Assembly (NCBI GenBank): GCA_905214325.1 | Contig: CAJMLT010000001.1 | Span: forward strand, 92,494 to 156,493 | Direction: 5' to 3' | Source of the DNA: an uncultured bacterium | GTDB taxonomy: Bacteria; Actinomycetota; Coriobacteriia; Coriobacteriales; Eggerthellaceae | Length of the DNA stretch: 64,000 nt | Shown here: positions 26,051 through 35,147 of the stretch, piece by piece | Position numbering within the stretch: the stretch's first letter is position 1 | Layout of the letters: each line of letters starts with the position of its first letter | Translations under genes and position numbers: made by a program | The notes under the pieces: model-generated | What the model saw: only the letters and a program-made list of their open reading frames with translations | Databases searched by the model: none | What the model was told of the DNA's origin: nothing

Positions 26051-27874
26051 TCAACCTTCCAGTTGCTCGGATAGGGTGAGCCACGTTTCCTCGAGGGCAT
26101 CGCGCTCGTCTTCCCATTCCCGTATGGTTTCCTGGATGCGGCCCAGCTCCATGTAGTCGGATGGGTCGACCTCCAGTTGATGAGCCTTCGCTTTCTCCAT
26201 TTTGCCTTCGATCGTGTGGATCTTGCGTTCGGTAGCCCGCAGCTGCTTGCGGGCTTCGTGTGCCGCACCTCCGCTCAGCGTGTTGTGTGCGGTTTCGTTG
26301 GAGATGGCTCTCTTCGAAGGGGAGGCCGCCCCCGCCTTGTTCCGCTCGTTTTCCTGACGATGTGATTCTCCGAGCAATTCGAGATATTCGTCGACGCCGC
26401 GGGGGACGTGGGTGAGCTTGCCGTCGATCAGGGCATATTGATGGTCGGTCACGCGCTCCATGAGATAGCGATCGTGGCTTACCAGGATGAGCGTTCCCGG
26501 CCACGTATCCAGCACCGTTTCCATGGCTACCAGCATATCCGTGTCCATATCGTTGCTCGGCTCGTCCAGGATGAGGACGTTGGGAGCATCGAGGAGAATG
26601 AGCATCAGTTGTAGTCGACGCTTCTGACCGCCGGAAAGCGTATCGACGGGGGCGGACAATACGTTCTTGTCGAAGCCGAGCTGTTCTAGGAGCTGGGAGG
26701 GGGAAACCTCCTTACCATCGACGACATAGCGTGTCCGATAGCGGCTCAGCACTTCACGCACCAACGACGATCCCAGTTCCTCCAGTTCATCGAGGCGCTG
26801 AGAGAGAAAGGCGAATTTCACGGTTTTCCCTATTTTCACCCGCCCGGATCGAGGGGTCAGTTTTCCCTGCACCAGATCGAGAAGGGTGGATTTCCCCGCG
26901 CCGTTTTCCCCTAGAAGACCGAAGCGGTCTCCTGGGCCGATAAGCCAGGTGATGTCGTCGATCACCGGGGGGTTGTCGTGCGCGTCATAGGAGAAGGTGA
27001 CATCTTCGACCTGCACGCAGCGCTTGCCTAAACGTGAGATGGCGGCGCGTTTCAGCTCTACGGTGTTGCGCAGGGGAGGTTCTTCGGCGATAAGTTCCCG
27101 GGCGGCTTCCACGTGGAATTTCGGTTTGGTCGAGCGGGCCCGTGCTCCGCGGGAGAGCCACGCCAACTCACGCCGCATGAGGTTTTGATGCTTCTGGTGG
27201 GCCAGTCGTTCCAGACGATCGCGCTCGACCCGTTGTAGGATATAGGCGGAATAGCCCCCTTCGAACGGCTCTACGCCCTTGTCGTGCACTTCCCACATGG
27301 AAAGACAGACTTCATCCAAGAACCATCGGTCGTGCGTGACCACCACAAGCGCCCCAGTGCGCTTTCTGAAACGATCCTTTAGAAAGGAGGCCAACCACGC
27401 GATGGCACCTATGTCCAGATGGTTGGTTGGTTCGTCGAGCAGCAATACGTCGACATCGGCGATCAGTACGCGTGCCAGATCGACCCGACGACGCTCTCCG
27501 CCCGAAAGCGCACCAACGGAAGCGTTCCAGTCGATATCGGCGATCAGGCCGTCCAGAATCGATCGGATGCGAGCGTCCGAGGCCCATTGGTATTCCGGAA
27601 TTTCCCCCACCACGTTCCAGGCGACACTGTGTTCATCGTCGAGGTGATCCGTCTGATCGAGTGAAGCGAACCGTACGCCCCGACTTCTGAGTACGCGCCC
27701 CTCATCGGGCATCACGCGCCCTTCGAACAATCCCAGAAGCGACGACTTACCGTCGCCGTTTCGTCCTACGATGCCTATGCGGTCTCCATCTTCGACCCCC
27801 AACGACAGGGATTCGAAGATGGTCTTGGTGGGATATTCGAGCGACACATTCTCGCATCCGAAGAGAAACGCCAT
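26051..27874 (-). CDS. ABC-F family ATPase, Uup-like
   Basis: This 607-residue soluble protein has two ABC domains and no membrane segments: Walker A GRNGDGKS and GENGAGKS, signatures LSGGERRRV and LSGGQKRRL, Walker B VLLLDEPTNHLD and VLILDEPSNDMD. The interdomain linker carries basic residues, and a C-terminal coiled coil (last ~75 residues, ATERKIHTIEGKMEKAKAHQ) resembles the Uup tail. ABC-F proteins act on the ribosomal E site; Uup is tied to translation and DNA stability. The start at 27874 follows GAGG; a longer frame to 28012 is not supported. Confidence 0.92.
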   Translation of the reverse strand: MAFLFGCENVSLEYPTKTIFESLSLGVEDGDRIGIVGRNGDGKSSLLGLFEGRVMPDEGRVLRSRGVRFASLDQTDHLDDEHSVAWNVVGEIPEYQWASDARIRSILDGLIADIDWNASVGALSGGERRRVDLARVLIADVDVLLLDEPTNHLDIGAIAWLASFLKDRFRKRTGALVVVTHDRWFLDEVCLSMWEVHDKGVEPFEGGYSAYILQRVERDRLERLAHQKHQNLMRRELAWLSRGARARSTKPKFHVEAARELIAEEPPLRNTVELKRAAISRLGKRCVQVEDVTFSYDAHDNPPVIDDITWLIGPGDRFGLLGENGAGKSTLLDLVQGKLTPRSGRVKIGKTVKFAFLSQRLDELEELGSSLVREVLSRYRTRYVVDGKEVSPSQLLEQLGFDKNVLSAPVDTLSGGQKRRLQLMLILLDAPNVLILDEPSNDMDTDMLVAMETVLDTWPGTLILVSHDRYLMERVTDHQYALIDGKLTHVPRGVDEYLELLGESHRQENERNKAGAASPSKRAISNETAHNTLSGGAAHEARKQLRATERKIHTIEGKMEKAKAHQLEVDPSDYMELGRIQETIREWEDERDALEETWLTLSEQLEG

Positions 27875-27889
27875 GTAACCTCGATTCAG

Positions 27890-27895
27890 ATTATA
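27890..27895 (-). promoter_or_regulatory. Candidate -10 of the ABC-F gene
   Basis: On the minus strand TATAAT lies 16 bases before the start codon, giving a very short leader. No -35 was found. Confidence 0.4.
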
Positions 27896-28002
27896 CGAAC
27901 CATAAGCGACACCCGGATTGCGCGGGTGGCGCGGATAAACCAACGATCGGTCGAGAACGACCACACCTATCATAGCAAGCAAAACGGGTCTACGGGAAAC
28001 GG

Positions 28003-28008
28003 TATACT
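28003..28008 (+). promoter_or_regulatory. Candidate -10 of the DUF454 gene
   Basis: TATACT lies 28 bases before the DUF454 start, following GG rather than TG, and no -35 could be assigned. Confidence 0.4.
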
Positions 28009-28035
28009 TCATTCCATCACGAGAAAGGAGTCCGC

Positions 28036-28461
28036 ATGCGCAACCCCGTACTTCGTATCCTTTGTGGATTCGCCGGCGTCATCTGTGCTGCGCTCGGCAT
28101 CGTTGGCATGTTCCTTCCCGTTCTTCCCACGACTCCCTTTCTGCTGCTGGCTACCTTTCTGTTCGCCCGTTCGTCGTCGCGTTTGAACGCATGGTTGATC
28201 TCGACGCGGGCCTATCGCAACTACGTCGTGCCTTTCAAAACCAATCAGGGCATTCCCGCCACCACCAAAACCCGTATTCTGGCCACATCGTTTTTCGTCA
28301 TCGGGATCAGCGCGTTTGCGGTGAAGGATATCCCCGTTTGGAATTTCGTCGTCTGGTTCATTCTCGAACTGGTGGTGTTGTGGCTGCTTTATCTCATGTG
28401 CATCAGGATTCCCACCCTGGGTGCCACATCTCCCCGCGAACCCGAAAGGGATTCCCGTTAA
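28036..28461 (+). CDS. DUF454 (YbaN) family membrane protein
   Basis: This 141-residue protein has two N-terminal hydrophobic stretches with the DUF454 signature GIVGMFLPVLPTTPFLLLATFLFARSS (about residues 22-48) and two more hydrophobic helices near residues 85-125. The family is widespread, with no established function. It overlaps the leader of hemH (17 bases between stop and GTG start), so the two may be co-transcribed. Relatives often sit near heme genes, which fits, but no role is proved. Confidence 0.88.
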   Translation: MRNPVLRILCGFAGVICAALGIVGMFLPVLPTTPFLLLATFLFARSSSRLNAWLISTRAYRNYVVPFKTNQGIPATTKTRILATSFFVIGISAFAVKDIPVWNFVVWFILELVVLWLLYLMCIRIPTLGATSPREPERDSR

Positions 28462-28477
28462 CGGGAATAAGGCCATC

Positions 28478-29458
28478 GTGAAAACCGGAATCATACTGAT
28501 CAATACGGGAACACCCCGCTCACCCGACCCGAAGGACATCAAGCCCTACCTCATCGAGTTTCTTTCGGACAGACACATCATCCGCATTCCCCCTCTTATC
28601 TGGCAGCCGATTCTCCGTGGCATCGTCGTCAATGCGCGCCCGAAGAAGACGTCGAAGCGCTATAGGGTCATTTGGACCGAAGAAGGATCCCCTTTCATGG
28701 TCACCTCCCGCAAGCAGGTGGATGCGCTCTCGCGGGAATTGAAAGCGCGGGGGATGGATGTCGAAGTGGCACTGGGTATGCGCTATGGTACTCCGTCGAT
28801 AGAAGAGGCCTTCGCCACCTTGGAGGATGCGGGCTGCCATCGTGTCGTAGCAGTGCCACTTTTCCCTCAAAGCACCTACTCGACCACGATGACCTGTGCC
28901 GAAAAGGTGCGCGGTGTCGCACGGGATCATCCGGCGATTACCCGGGTGGATATAGTCGAGGGTTATGGCGATCACCCGCTCTATCTTTCCGCCCTAGCCG
29001 ACTCCATCGCCGATGCGCAGGTGTGCCGACCGGGATCGAAAATCCTGTTCGCTTTTCACTCCATTCCCCTTGCGGACATTCGTCGGGGTGACACCTATCA
29101 ATATCAGGTGGAGCAGTGCGTGAGCGGCGTCGCTGCCAAGCTGGGGTTGGCGAAGGAGGATTGGGCTATCGGGTATCATTCCCGATTCGAAGACTCCCGT
29201 CGCTGGCTGCAACCTCACCCCAACGCATGTTTGGATGCGTGGGCCGCCGAGGGGGTAGGTCGCGTTACCGTGGTGGCTCCCGGATTCGCTACGGATTGCC
29301 TGGAGACGTTGTTCGATTGCGCCATCCAGCAGAAGGCACGTTTCGAGGAAGCCTGCGCGCGGCAGGGTGTGCAGGCGGATTTCGTCTATCTGCCGGCGCT
29401 CAACGACAGTGCGGCGCATATCGCCTTGTTGGCAACGCTCGTTGAGGAACGGATCTAA
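28478..29458 (+). CDS. hemH: Ferrochelatase
   Basis: This 326-residue enzyme inserts ferrous iron into a porphyrin (coproporphyrin III in Gram-positives, protoporphyrin IX elsewhere). It opens with GIILINTGTPRSPDPKDIKPYL and carries VVAVPLFPQSTYSTT, the metal-site His in FAFHSIPLADIRRGD and the Glu in GFATDCLETL. A GTG at 28478 is chosen as start, behind an AATAAGG site; the ATG at 28421 lies within DUF454. No other heme-synthesis gene is nearby. Confidence 0.93.
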   Translation: MKTGIILINTGTPRSPDPKDIKPYLIEFLSDRHIIRIPPLIWQPILRGIVVNARPKKTSKRYRVIWTEEGSPFMVTSRKQVDALSRELKARGMDVEVALGMRYGTPSIEEAFATLEDAGCHRVVAVPLFPQSTYSTTMTCAEKVRGVARDHPAITRVDIVEGYGDHPLYLSALADSIADAQVCRPGSKILFAFHSIPLADIRRGDTYQYQVEQCVSGVAAKLGLAKEDWAIGYHSRFEDSRRWLQPHPNACLDAWAAEGVGRVTVVAPGFATDCLETLFDCAIQQKARFEEACARQGVQADFVYLPALNDSAAHIALLATLVEERI

Positions 29459-29515
29459 TACGTCGGATTCGCGTCGTGGTCAAAACGTGATGGGTGCCGA
29501 GGTGTCTTTGGCATA

Positions 29516-29524
29516 TGCGATAAT
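29516..29524 (+). promoter_or_regulatory. Extended -10 before the nitroreductase
   Basis: TGC-GATAAT ends 21 bases before the start codon; no -35 was found. The ribosome site AAAAAGGAG follows. Confidence 0.45.
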
Positions 29525-29545
29525 GAAGCGAAAAAGGAGTGTCCA

Positions 29546-30058
29546 ATGGAGTTCGAACACGTTATAGAGCAGCGTTATTCCTGTAAGAAGTTTAGCGACG
29601 AACAGCTGAGCGAACATCAGCTTGAAACCATTTTGAATGCCGGTCGACTGGCTCCTACGGCGAAAAATCTTCAGGAGCAGCACGTTTATGTCGTGCAGTC
29701 CGAAGAGGCGCTTGCCAAGGTGGATGCACTCACTCCTTGCCGTTACGGTGCGCCTACGGTGTTGATCGTGGCTTTCGATGCCGATGACGTTTTCACCTAT
29801 CCCGGCGGGAAACGTGATTCCGGTATCGAAGATGCGTCCATCGTCGCGACCCACATGATCCTCGCCGCTACGGATGCCGGCGTGAATAGCTGTTGGGTGA
29901 ATTTTTTCGACCCCGAAGAAGTGGCCGAAGCGCTGGATCTCCCGAAAGGCGAGGAAGTGCTCATGATGATGGATCTGGGCTTTGCCGCCGAGGGCGCCGG
30001 TCCTCTCGGCAACCATGTCAGCCGCAAAGCCTTGGATGAAACGGTGACGTATCTCTGA
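29546..30058 (+). CDS. Nitroreductase family FMN oxidoreductase
   Basis: This 170-residue protein has the nitroreductase opening with FMN-phosphate contacts (IEQRYSCKKFSDEQLSEHQL, about residues 5-27), AGRLAPTAKNLQEQHVYVV, and the late helix DASIVATHMILAATDAGVNSCWVNFFD. It is short, like the ~170-residue single-domain forms in anaerobes. It is probably an FMN-bound NAD(P)H-dependent homodimer; the substrate is not predictable. Confidence 0.9.
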   Translation: MEFEHVIEQRYSCKKFSDEQLSEHQLETILNAGRLAPTAKNLQEQHVYVVQSEEALAKVDALTPCRYGAPTVLIVAFDADDVFTYPGGKRDSGIEDASIVATHMILAATDAGVNSCWVNFFDPEEVAEALDLPKGEEVLMMMDLGFAAEGAGPLGNHVSRKALDETVTYL

Positions 30059-30129
30059 TACTCGCCGTCAGGTGGTCGAATGTGTTTCAGGAAGGTCTTC
30101 CGAGGAGAAGGCGGATAAGGGGAGTATCC

Positions 30130-30807
30130 ATGGATGCAAGCATCGTCGATTCGGAGGGCAAACGGTCATCTACTTTTCCGTCTGAGTTGCGGGCAGCTCG
30201 TGAACGTATGGAGTCGGGTGAGTGGTTCGATGCTGCCGATCCGGCGCTTGACCTTGCGAGAAGCTACACCCGCACCCGGTTGATACGTTTCAATACGGAC
30301 GCTACGCTCACCCCCGATGAGCGATCGGCCATTCTGCGCGATCTTCTGGCGCATTTGGGCGATCATTCCGATCTGATGCCCGGTTTGCAGATGGATTACG
30401 GTTTCAACGTGAGCATCGGTGATCGTTGTTTCTTCAACTTCAATACGGTGTTTTTAGATGGGGCACCCATCACGTTCGGTGACGACGTATGGGTGGGACC
30501 CAATTGCACGTTCGCCACGCCGAATCATCCCCTTGTCGCCGCCGAACGCGCCATGCGCGTGCATGAGGACGGCAGCATGCATTGTTACGAGCGAAATGCA
30601 TCCATCACCATCGGTGGAGGGGTTTGGATCGCCTCCGGGGTCACCGTCAACCCCGGGGTCACCATCGGGGAGGGGAGCGTCATCGGAGCTGGTAGCGTGG
30701 TGACACGCGATATCCCCGCCGGTGTTTTGGCTATGGGAATACCGTGTAAGCCGATCCGTGCCATCACGCAGGAAGATTCGGTGGAGAACCTGCTTGCGTC
30801 TCTGTGA
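30130..30807 (+). CDS. Maltose/galactoside O-acetyltransferase family (LacA/Maa-like)
   Basis: This 225-residue enzyme has an N-terminal Mac domain (about residues 18-70; RERMESGEWFDAADPALDLARS) and a left-handed beta-helix of hexapeptide repeats (about 90-205). The typical FNFNTVFLDGAPITFGDDVWVGPNCTFATPNHPL is present with the catalytic His. It should transfer acetyl from acetyl-CoA to a sugar hydroxyl. ATG 30130 follows GGGGAG. It lies just before the envelope glycan locus and converges on a YdjC deacetylase, but involvement in the glycan is unproved. Confidence 0.92.
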   Translation: MDASIVDSEGKRSSTFPSELRAARERMESGEWFDAADPALDLARSYTRTRLIRFNTDATLTPDERSAILRDLLAHLGDHSDLMPGLQMDYGFNVSIGDRCFFNFNTVFLDGAPITFGDDVWVGPNCTFATPNHPLVAAERAMRVHEDGSMHCYERNASITIGGGVWIASGVTVNPGVTIGEGSVIGAGSVVTRDIPAGVLAMGIPCKPIRAITQEDSVENLLASL

Positions 30808-30882
30808 CTGTATAAGAGATAGTCGTTGCTCTTCATGAAAAGACAATCGTCCGGTGTAACGTCGGTGAGTGATCGTTCGCTC

Positions 30883-30901
30883 GAGACGGGCGGCCCGTCT
30901 C
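30883..30901. other. Perfect hairpin between convergent genes
   Basis: GAGACGGG and CCCGTCTC flank a 3-base CGG loop, right after the YdjC stop on the minus strand. It lacks a U-run on both sides but lies where both transcripts should end. Confidence 0.5.
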
Positions 30902-31807
30902 TCACAGCGTGGGCAGTAGCTCCTCTAGGCGGGCGAGAGCTTGGGCTTCCTGCTGACGATGGGGCGATCGATAGAAATCGACGAATCCCTGAAGCGAGGG
31001 GTCGAGGCATTCTCCGATCGAGGACACGCCACCGGGGTGGAACAGTATTTCGACGTCCATAGCGCGTCGATGCCCCTCTTCGAAGAACTTGTGCAGCAAT
31101 TCGGGATTGACCGCATACTCCATCCTGCCCGAGAGCATCAGCCCGAAAAACACCGCCGATACCGTGCGGTATTCGGGTAGCTTGTCGCGATTCTTCTTCC
31201 AGAGGGAATTCAGGAGCACGTTTTTCGCGGCGTTGATCGGCGGCATGACCGAATAAAGCGAAGACGTGGTGGTGTAGGGCTTCATGGGTTCGGCGGGGAT
31301 ACGGAGATATTCCACCGTGCAGTGTCGCCGCTGCAGAGCTTCCTGCAGTGCGTCGAACACGACGGGGATCAGATGGAAATGCTGATGACTGTCGATGCGT
31401 AGGTGATCGCGCTGGTTGGGAAAGGCCGTGAGGAACGTGTCGATCTGAGCACCGATCTCACAGGCCAATTCCTGAAAAAGATTCACGCGGTCCTTGCCGC
31501 CGGACAAGGAGAGCAGACGGGCGAAGCTCAAACAGAACATGCCGCCGGCACCCGTGAGGGTGGGCACCATGGCGGCGGGTGCGCAGCTGGGTCCCTCCAC
31601 CACGTTGAGGTGTAAACCGATGCGCAAAGATCCCGTGTCGACGAAGGGGCGTATCATGTCGGCACAGGCGGGGAAGTGCGGGCTGTTCACCAAGGCGCTG
31701 GTACTGTTGAGCGCCCCCAAGCCGCCGCAGGCGCTGCTGCAGGCGAGGATGTGCTGTGACTGATCGATGGTCAAGCCGAAATCATCGGCGTGGATGATGA
31801 GGTTCAC
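30902..31807 (-). CDS. YdjC/ChbG-family carbohydrate deacetylase
   Basis: This 301-residue protein starts with the metal-binding LIIHADDFGLT and carries LRIGLHLNVVEGP (substrate and metal His) and LRIDSHQHFHLIPVV, all YdjC (ChbG/HpnK) hallmarks. Members remove acetyl groups from chitooligosaccharides or hopanoid-linked or other amino sugars. GTG 31807 is selected because GGGAGCG precedes it; the ATG at 31834 has no site. It is divergent from the first glycosyltransferase of the glycan locus, so a role in trimming an envelope sugar is possible. Confidence 0.87.
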   Translation of the reverse strand: MNLIIHADDFGLTIDQSQHILACSSACGGLGALNSTSALVNSPHFPACADMIRPFVDTGSLRIGLHLNVVEGPSCAPAAMVPTLTGAGGMFCLSFARLLSLSGGKDRVNLFQELACEIGAQIDTFLTAFPNQRDHLRIDSHQHFHLIPVVFDALQEALQRRHCTVEYLRIPAEPMKPYTTTSSLYSVMPPINAAKNVLLNSLWKKNRDKLPEYRTVSAVFFGLMLSGRMEYAVNPELLHKFFEEGHRRAMDVEILFHPGGVSSIGECLDPSLQGFVDFYRSPHRQQEAQALARLEELLPTL

Positions 31808-31886
31808 GGATCGCTCCCTTCTCAGGCATCGCACGAATGTGGTTTTGCCGTGCGGTGCGCTTTGATGCGTCGCTGTTGGTTTCTAA

Positions 31887-31895
31887 TGGTAAACT
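31887..31895 (+). promoter_or_regulatory. Promoter of the first glycan-locus GT2
   Basis: TGG-TAAACT, an extended -10 like that of the SBP gene, lies 38 bases before the start codon. Confidence 0.45.
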
Positions 31896-31932
31896 GAACT
31901 TGTTTTATTGCCGCTGCCGAACAGAAAGAACC

Positions 31933-32943
31933 ATGGATTTCTCTTTAATTGTTCCAAGTTATAACGAAGAAGGGAATCTGAAAAGGTTTCTTTCCGAAGT
32001 GACCTCGTGCTTCCGAGATGCGGATATCACCTACGAGGTCATCTTCGTCGATGATGGTAGCAGCGATTCCACGCTCGAAGTGCTCAAGGGTTTGGTGCGT
32101 GATACGCGCGCCGCCGACGAGACGCATCCCTCGGACACCGAGCCCTTATCGACGTCATCCCGTCAAACGGTGTCCGTCGTGAGCTTTTCCCGCAACTTCG
32201 GTAAGGAAGCCGCTCTTTTGGCCGGCTTGAAGCAGGCCACGGGTGACTATGTCGGCTTCATCGATGCCGATCTGCAGCAGGATCCGGCCATCTCCCTTTC
32301 CATGTTGCAACTACTCCGTGAAAACCCCGCTTACGATTGTGTGGCGGCGGTGCAACGGGAACGCAAGGACAGTGTGCCGCTGAAGTTCTTCAAGAAGGCG
32401 TTCTATCGCCTGTTCAACGCCATGGGTGAGGGCATCGAAATCACCGCCAACGCCAGTGATTTCCGCGTGTTCAAGAAAGTGGTCGCTCAAGCGCTCATCG
32501 ATATGCCGGAATACTATCGTTTTTCGAAAGGTCTGTTCTCGTGGGTGGGATTCAACACCCATATCATCACCTACGAACCGAAGGAACGTTTTTCGGGTAG
32601 TAGCCAATGGTCGTTTCGAAAATTGTTCTCCTATGCCATCGGTGGCATAGCTTCGTTTTCCACCCTGCCTTTGAAGATAACGCTCTACCTCGGACTGATC
32701 ACCTCGCTGGCGGCGGTGGTGTATCTGATCTTCGTGTTGGGCGAAGCTCTTTTCGCCGGAATCAGTGTTCCCGGGTATCCGACGCTCGTCTGCCTCATCC
32801 TGCTGTTCAACGGTATTCTGATGTTGGTGCTGGGCGTTTTCGGAGAATATCTGGGGCGCATCTATATGGAAGGGAAACATCGGCCGCTCTATATCACGCG
32901 GGAGACCTTTTCCACGCAGATGGGCGACGAGAAGAAGGAATAG
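31933..32943 (+). CDS. Polyprenyl-phosphate glycosyltransferase (GT2, GtrB/ArnC-like)
   Basis: This 336-residue protein has a GT2 domain (about residues 1-235; FSLIVPSYNEEGNLKRF, VIFVDDGSSDST, FIDADLQQDP as the metal motif) and two C-terminal membrane helices (about 245-310). The layout matches GtrB and ArnC-type enzymes that load a sugar from UDP or GDP onto undecaprenyl phosphate. An insert after VRDTRAADETHPSD is unusual. The product could feed the GT-C proteins encoded downstream. Confidence 0.9.
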   Translation: MDFSLIVPSYNEEGNLKRFLSEVTSCFRDADITYEVIFVDDGSSDSTLEVLKGLVRDTRAADETHPSDTEPLSTSSRQTVSVVSFSRNFGKEAALLAGLKQATGDYVGFIDADLQQDPAISLSMLQLLRENPAYDCVAAVQRERKDSVPLKFFKKAFYRLFNAMGEGIEITANASDFRVFKKVVAQALIDMPEYYRFSKGLFSWVGFNTHIITYEPKERFSGSSQWSFRKLFSYAIGGIASFSTLPLKITLYLGLITSLAAVVYLIFVLGEALFAGISVPGYPTLVCLILLFNGILMLVLGVFGEYLGRIYMEGKHRPLYITRETFSTQMGDEKKE

Positions 32944-32984
32944 AGGGCACCACGGGTTTTGTTCTGTTGAGTGTTTGTGATGCG

Positions 32985-33013
32985 CTTACACGATGGGGCG
33001 ATTACCGTATACT
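32985..33013 (+). promoter_or_regulatory. Promoter before the second GT2
   Basis: CTTACA (32985-32990) and TATACT (33008-33013) are separated by 17 bases, 38 bases before the ATG. Confidence 0.5.
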
Positions 33014-33051
33014 TAACATTCGGTTTTTCCATGAGATATTAAAGGTTTGAA

Positions 33052-34011
33052 ATGACAGATACAGTTGCGGTTCTCATTCCCTGTTACAACGAAGCGGTCA
33101 CCATTGCCAAAGTGGTCGACGATTTCAAGCGGGTTCTGCCTGATGCGGACATCTACGTCTACGACAACAATTCCGCCGATGATACGGCCAAGATCGCCCG
33201 TGAGCACGGTGCCATAGTCAAGCACGAAGCCCGTCAGGGTAAAGGTAACGTGGTACGCCAGATGTTTCGCGATATCGATGCGGATTATTACCTCATGGTC
33301 GACGGCGACGATACGTATCCGGCCGAATTCGCCCCGGATCTTCTGGCTCCCCTGAAAAACGATGAGGCCGACATGACGGTGGGGGATCGCCTATCGAACG
33401 GCAGTTATGGCGAAGAAAACGACCGCGCATTCCATGGGTTCGGCAACGATCTCGTCCGTTGGCTCATCAAGGCCATATATGGATATGCTTTCGAAGACGT
33501 CATGACGGGATATAGGGCGTTCAACCGAGTATTCGTCAAAACGATGCCGGTTCTTTCAGAAGGGTTTCAGATCGAAACCGAGATATCCATTCATGCGGTC
33601 GACAAACGTTGGCGTATCGTCGATGTCCCCATCGAATATCGGGATCGTCCCGAAGGTAGCTACTCGAAGCTTTCCACGTTCGGCGATGGAGCCAAGGTAT
33701 TGAAGGCCATTACCTCGTTGTTCAAGGATTACCGCCCCCTCGCCTTTTTCGGATGGTGTGCGCTGGTGTTCGTCATCTTGGGCCTTCTTGCGGGTATTCC
33801 GGTGATAGTCGAGTTCTTCCAGACGGGCCTCGTTCCCAAACTTCCTTCCGCGGTGTTGGCGGTGGCCTTGGTTTTCTGCGGCGCGCTTTCTTTCATGGTG
33901 GGTGTCATATTGGATACCGTTGCGAAAAGCCATCGTAAGCAGTGGGAGATCGACGTGTATAAAATGTACCGATCCCGTCCCAAGGATAACAATGACGATG
34001 TGCGGGCGTAA
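33052..34011 (+). CDS. Membrane-anchored GT2 (DPM1/GtrB-like)
   Basis: This 319-residue protein has a GT2 catalytic domain with VAVLIPCYNEAVTIAKVV, IYVYDNNSADDT and the metal-binding VDGDDTYPAEF. The long GYAFEDVMTGYRAFNR segment is typical of DPM1 and the GtrB clade. Two C-terminal hydrophobic helices (about residues 230-295) anchor it. It likely makes a polyprenyl-phosphate sugar. It is followed by a soluble GT2 after 5 bases. Confidence 0.9.
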   Translation: MTDTVAVLIPCYNEAVTIAKVVDDFKRVLPDADIYVYDNNSADDTAKIAREHGAIVKHEARQGKGNVVRQMFRDIDADYYLMVDGDDTYPAEFAPDLLAPLKNDEADMTVGDRLSNGSYGEENDRAFHGFGNDLVRWLIKAIYGYAFEDVMTGYRAFNRVFVKTMPVLSEGFQIETEISIHAVDKRWRIVDVPIEYRDRPEGSYSKLSTFGDGAKVLKAITSLFKDYRPLAFFGWCALVFVILGLLAGIPVIVEFFQTGLVPKLPSAVLAVALVFCGALSFMVGVILDTVAKSHRKQWEIDVYKMYRSRPKDNNDDVRA

Positions 34012-34016
34012 CGGGT

Positions 34017-35078
34017 ATGGCCATGTCCGAATCGCAGCCTAAAATTTCCGTTCTCGTTCCCATCTACAATGTGGAGCGTTATCTGAAGCAATGTCTCGCT
34101 TCTCTCAGTGTGCAGACGTTTCGGGATTTCGAGGTCGTCTGCATCAATGATGGATCAACCGATGGGTCTCTTGCGATCATCGAGGAATTCATGGCCGCTG
34201 ATCCGCGATTTCGGGTGATCAACAAGCATAATTCCGGTTACGGGGCTTCGATGAATCGGGGTATAGCCGAAGCGCAGGGCGACTATATCGCCATTCTGGA
34301 ATCGGACGACTTCTTCATCCCCACCGCACTCGAGCTTCTTTATGATGCCGCGTGTGAGCATGATGTTGAAGTGGCGAAGGCGAATTATTGGTTCCACTGG
34401 TCGAAGCCCGCCGTGCGCGATGTTCCCATCAAGGTCATCGATGTCGAAATGGCCGACCATGTATTCGATCCGCAGGAAGAGCCGGCCATCTACATGGCCA
34501 TTCCCTCTATCTGGTCGGCATTGTATTGCCGTTCGTTCCTGCAGGACAACGACATTACGTTTCTGGAGACGCCGGGAGCCAGTTTTCAGGACATGGGTTT
34601 CAACTTCAAGGTATGGGCGTTCGCCCGACGTGTCTATCTCATTCAAGATGAGATTCTGCATTATCGTCAGGACAACGAAGCTTCGTCGGTCAACGATCAG
34701 AGCAAGGTGTTTTGTGTCTGCACGGAATTCGAGGAAATCGAGCGCGTTCAGGCCGACATGCCCAATGCCGCCGCGTTGGCGCCGATCGTCTTCCGTATGA
34801 AATACGACAGTTATCTGTGGAATTATCAGCGTTTGAGCAAACCGCTACGCAAGAAATTCCTCAACCGTATGGTTGAAGAGCTTGCACAGGGGGTCGCCGC
34901 CGGCGATTATGATCCGGCCCTGTTCGGTTCATGGCAACGCAGGAATCTCGATCTGCTGCTGACCGATCCGATTCGGTTCATGGAGATTTTTCCCGAAAAC
35001 CCCACCAAGGTAGCCCGTGCTTGGTATTACTTCAAGCTCGGCGGACCGAAGGCCATTCTCGATATCGTCAGGCGATAG
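34017..35078 (+). CDS. GT2 glycosyltransferase
   Basis: This 353-residue enzyme opens with SVLVPIYNVERYLKQCL and has VVCINDGSTDGSLAII, NSGYGASMNRGIAEAQGDYIAILESDD (donor site, ESDD as the DxD equivalent) and a helical C-terminal half. It lacks membrane helices, so it works at the inner membrane face on a lipid-linked acceptor. Donor and acceptor are unknown. ATG 34017 and 34023 are both possible starts. Confidence 0.9.
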   Translation: MAMSESQPKISVLVPIYNVERYLKQCLASLSVQTFRDFEVVCINDGSTDGSLAIIEEFMAADPRFRVINKHNSGYGASMNRGIAEAQGDYIAILESDDFFIPTALELLYDAACEHDVEVAKANYWFHWSKPAVRDVPIKVIDVEMADHVFDPQEEPAIYMAIPSIWSALYCRSFLQDNDITFLETPGASFQDMGFNFKVWAFARRVYLIQDEILHYRQDNEASSVNDQSKVFCVCTEFEEIERVQADMPNAAALAPIVFRMKYDSYLWNYQRLSKPLRKKFLNRMVEELAQGVAAGDYDPALFGSWQRRNLDLLLTDPIRFMEIFPENPTKVARAWYYFKLGGPKAILDIVRR

Positions 35079-35147
35079 CACTCGGCAAGAAAGGAATCGT
35101 CTTATACCATGCAGAGCGAATCGTCACCGAACGAGGAGATCCTTCCT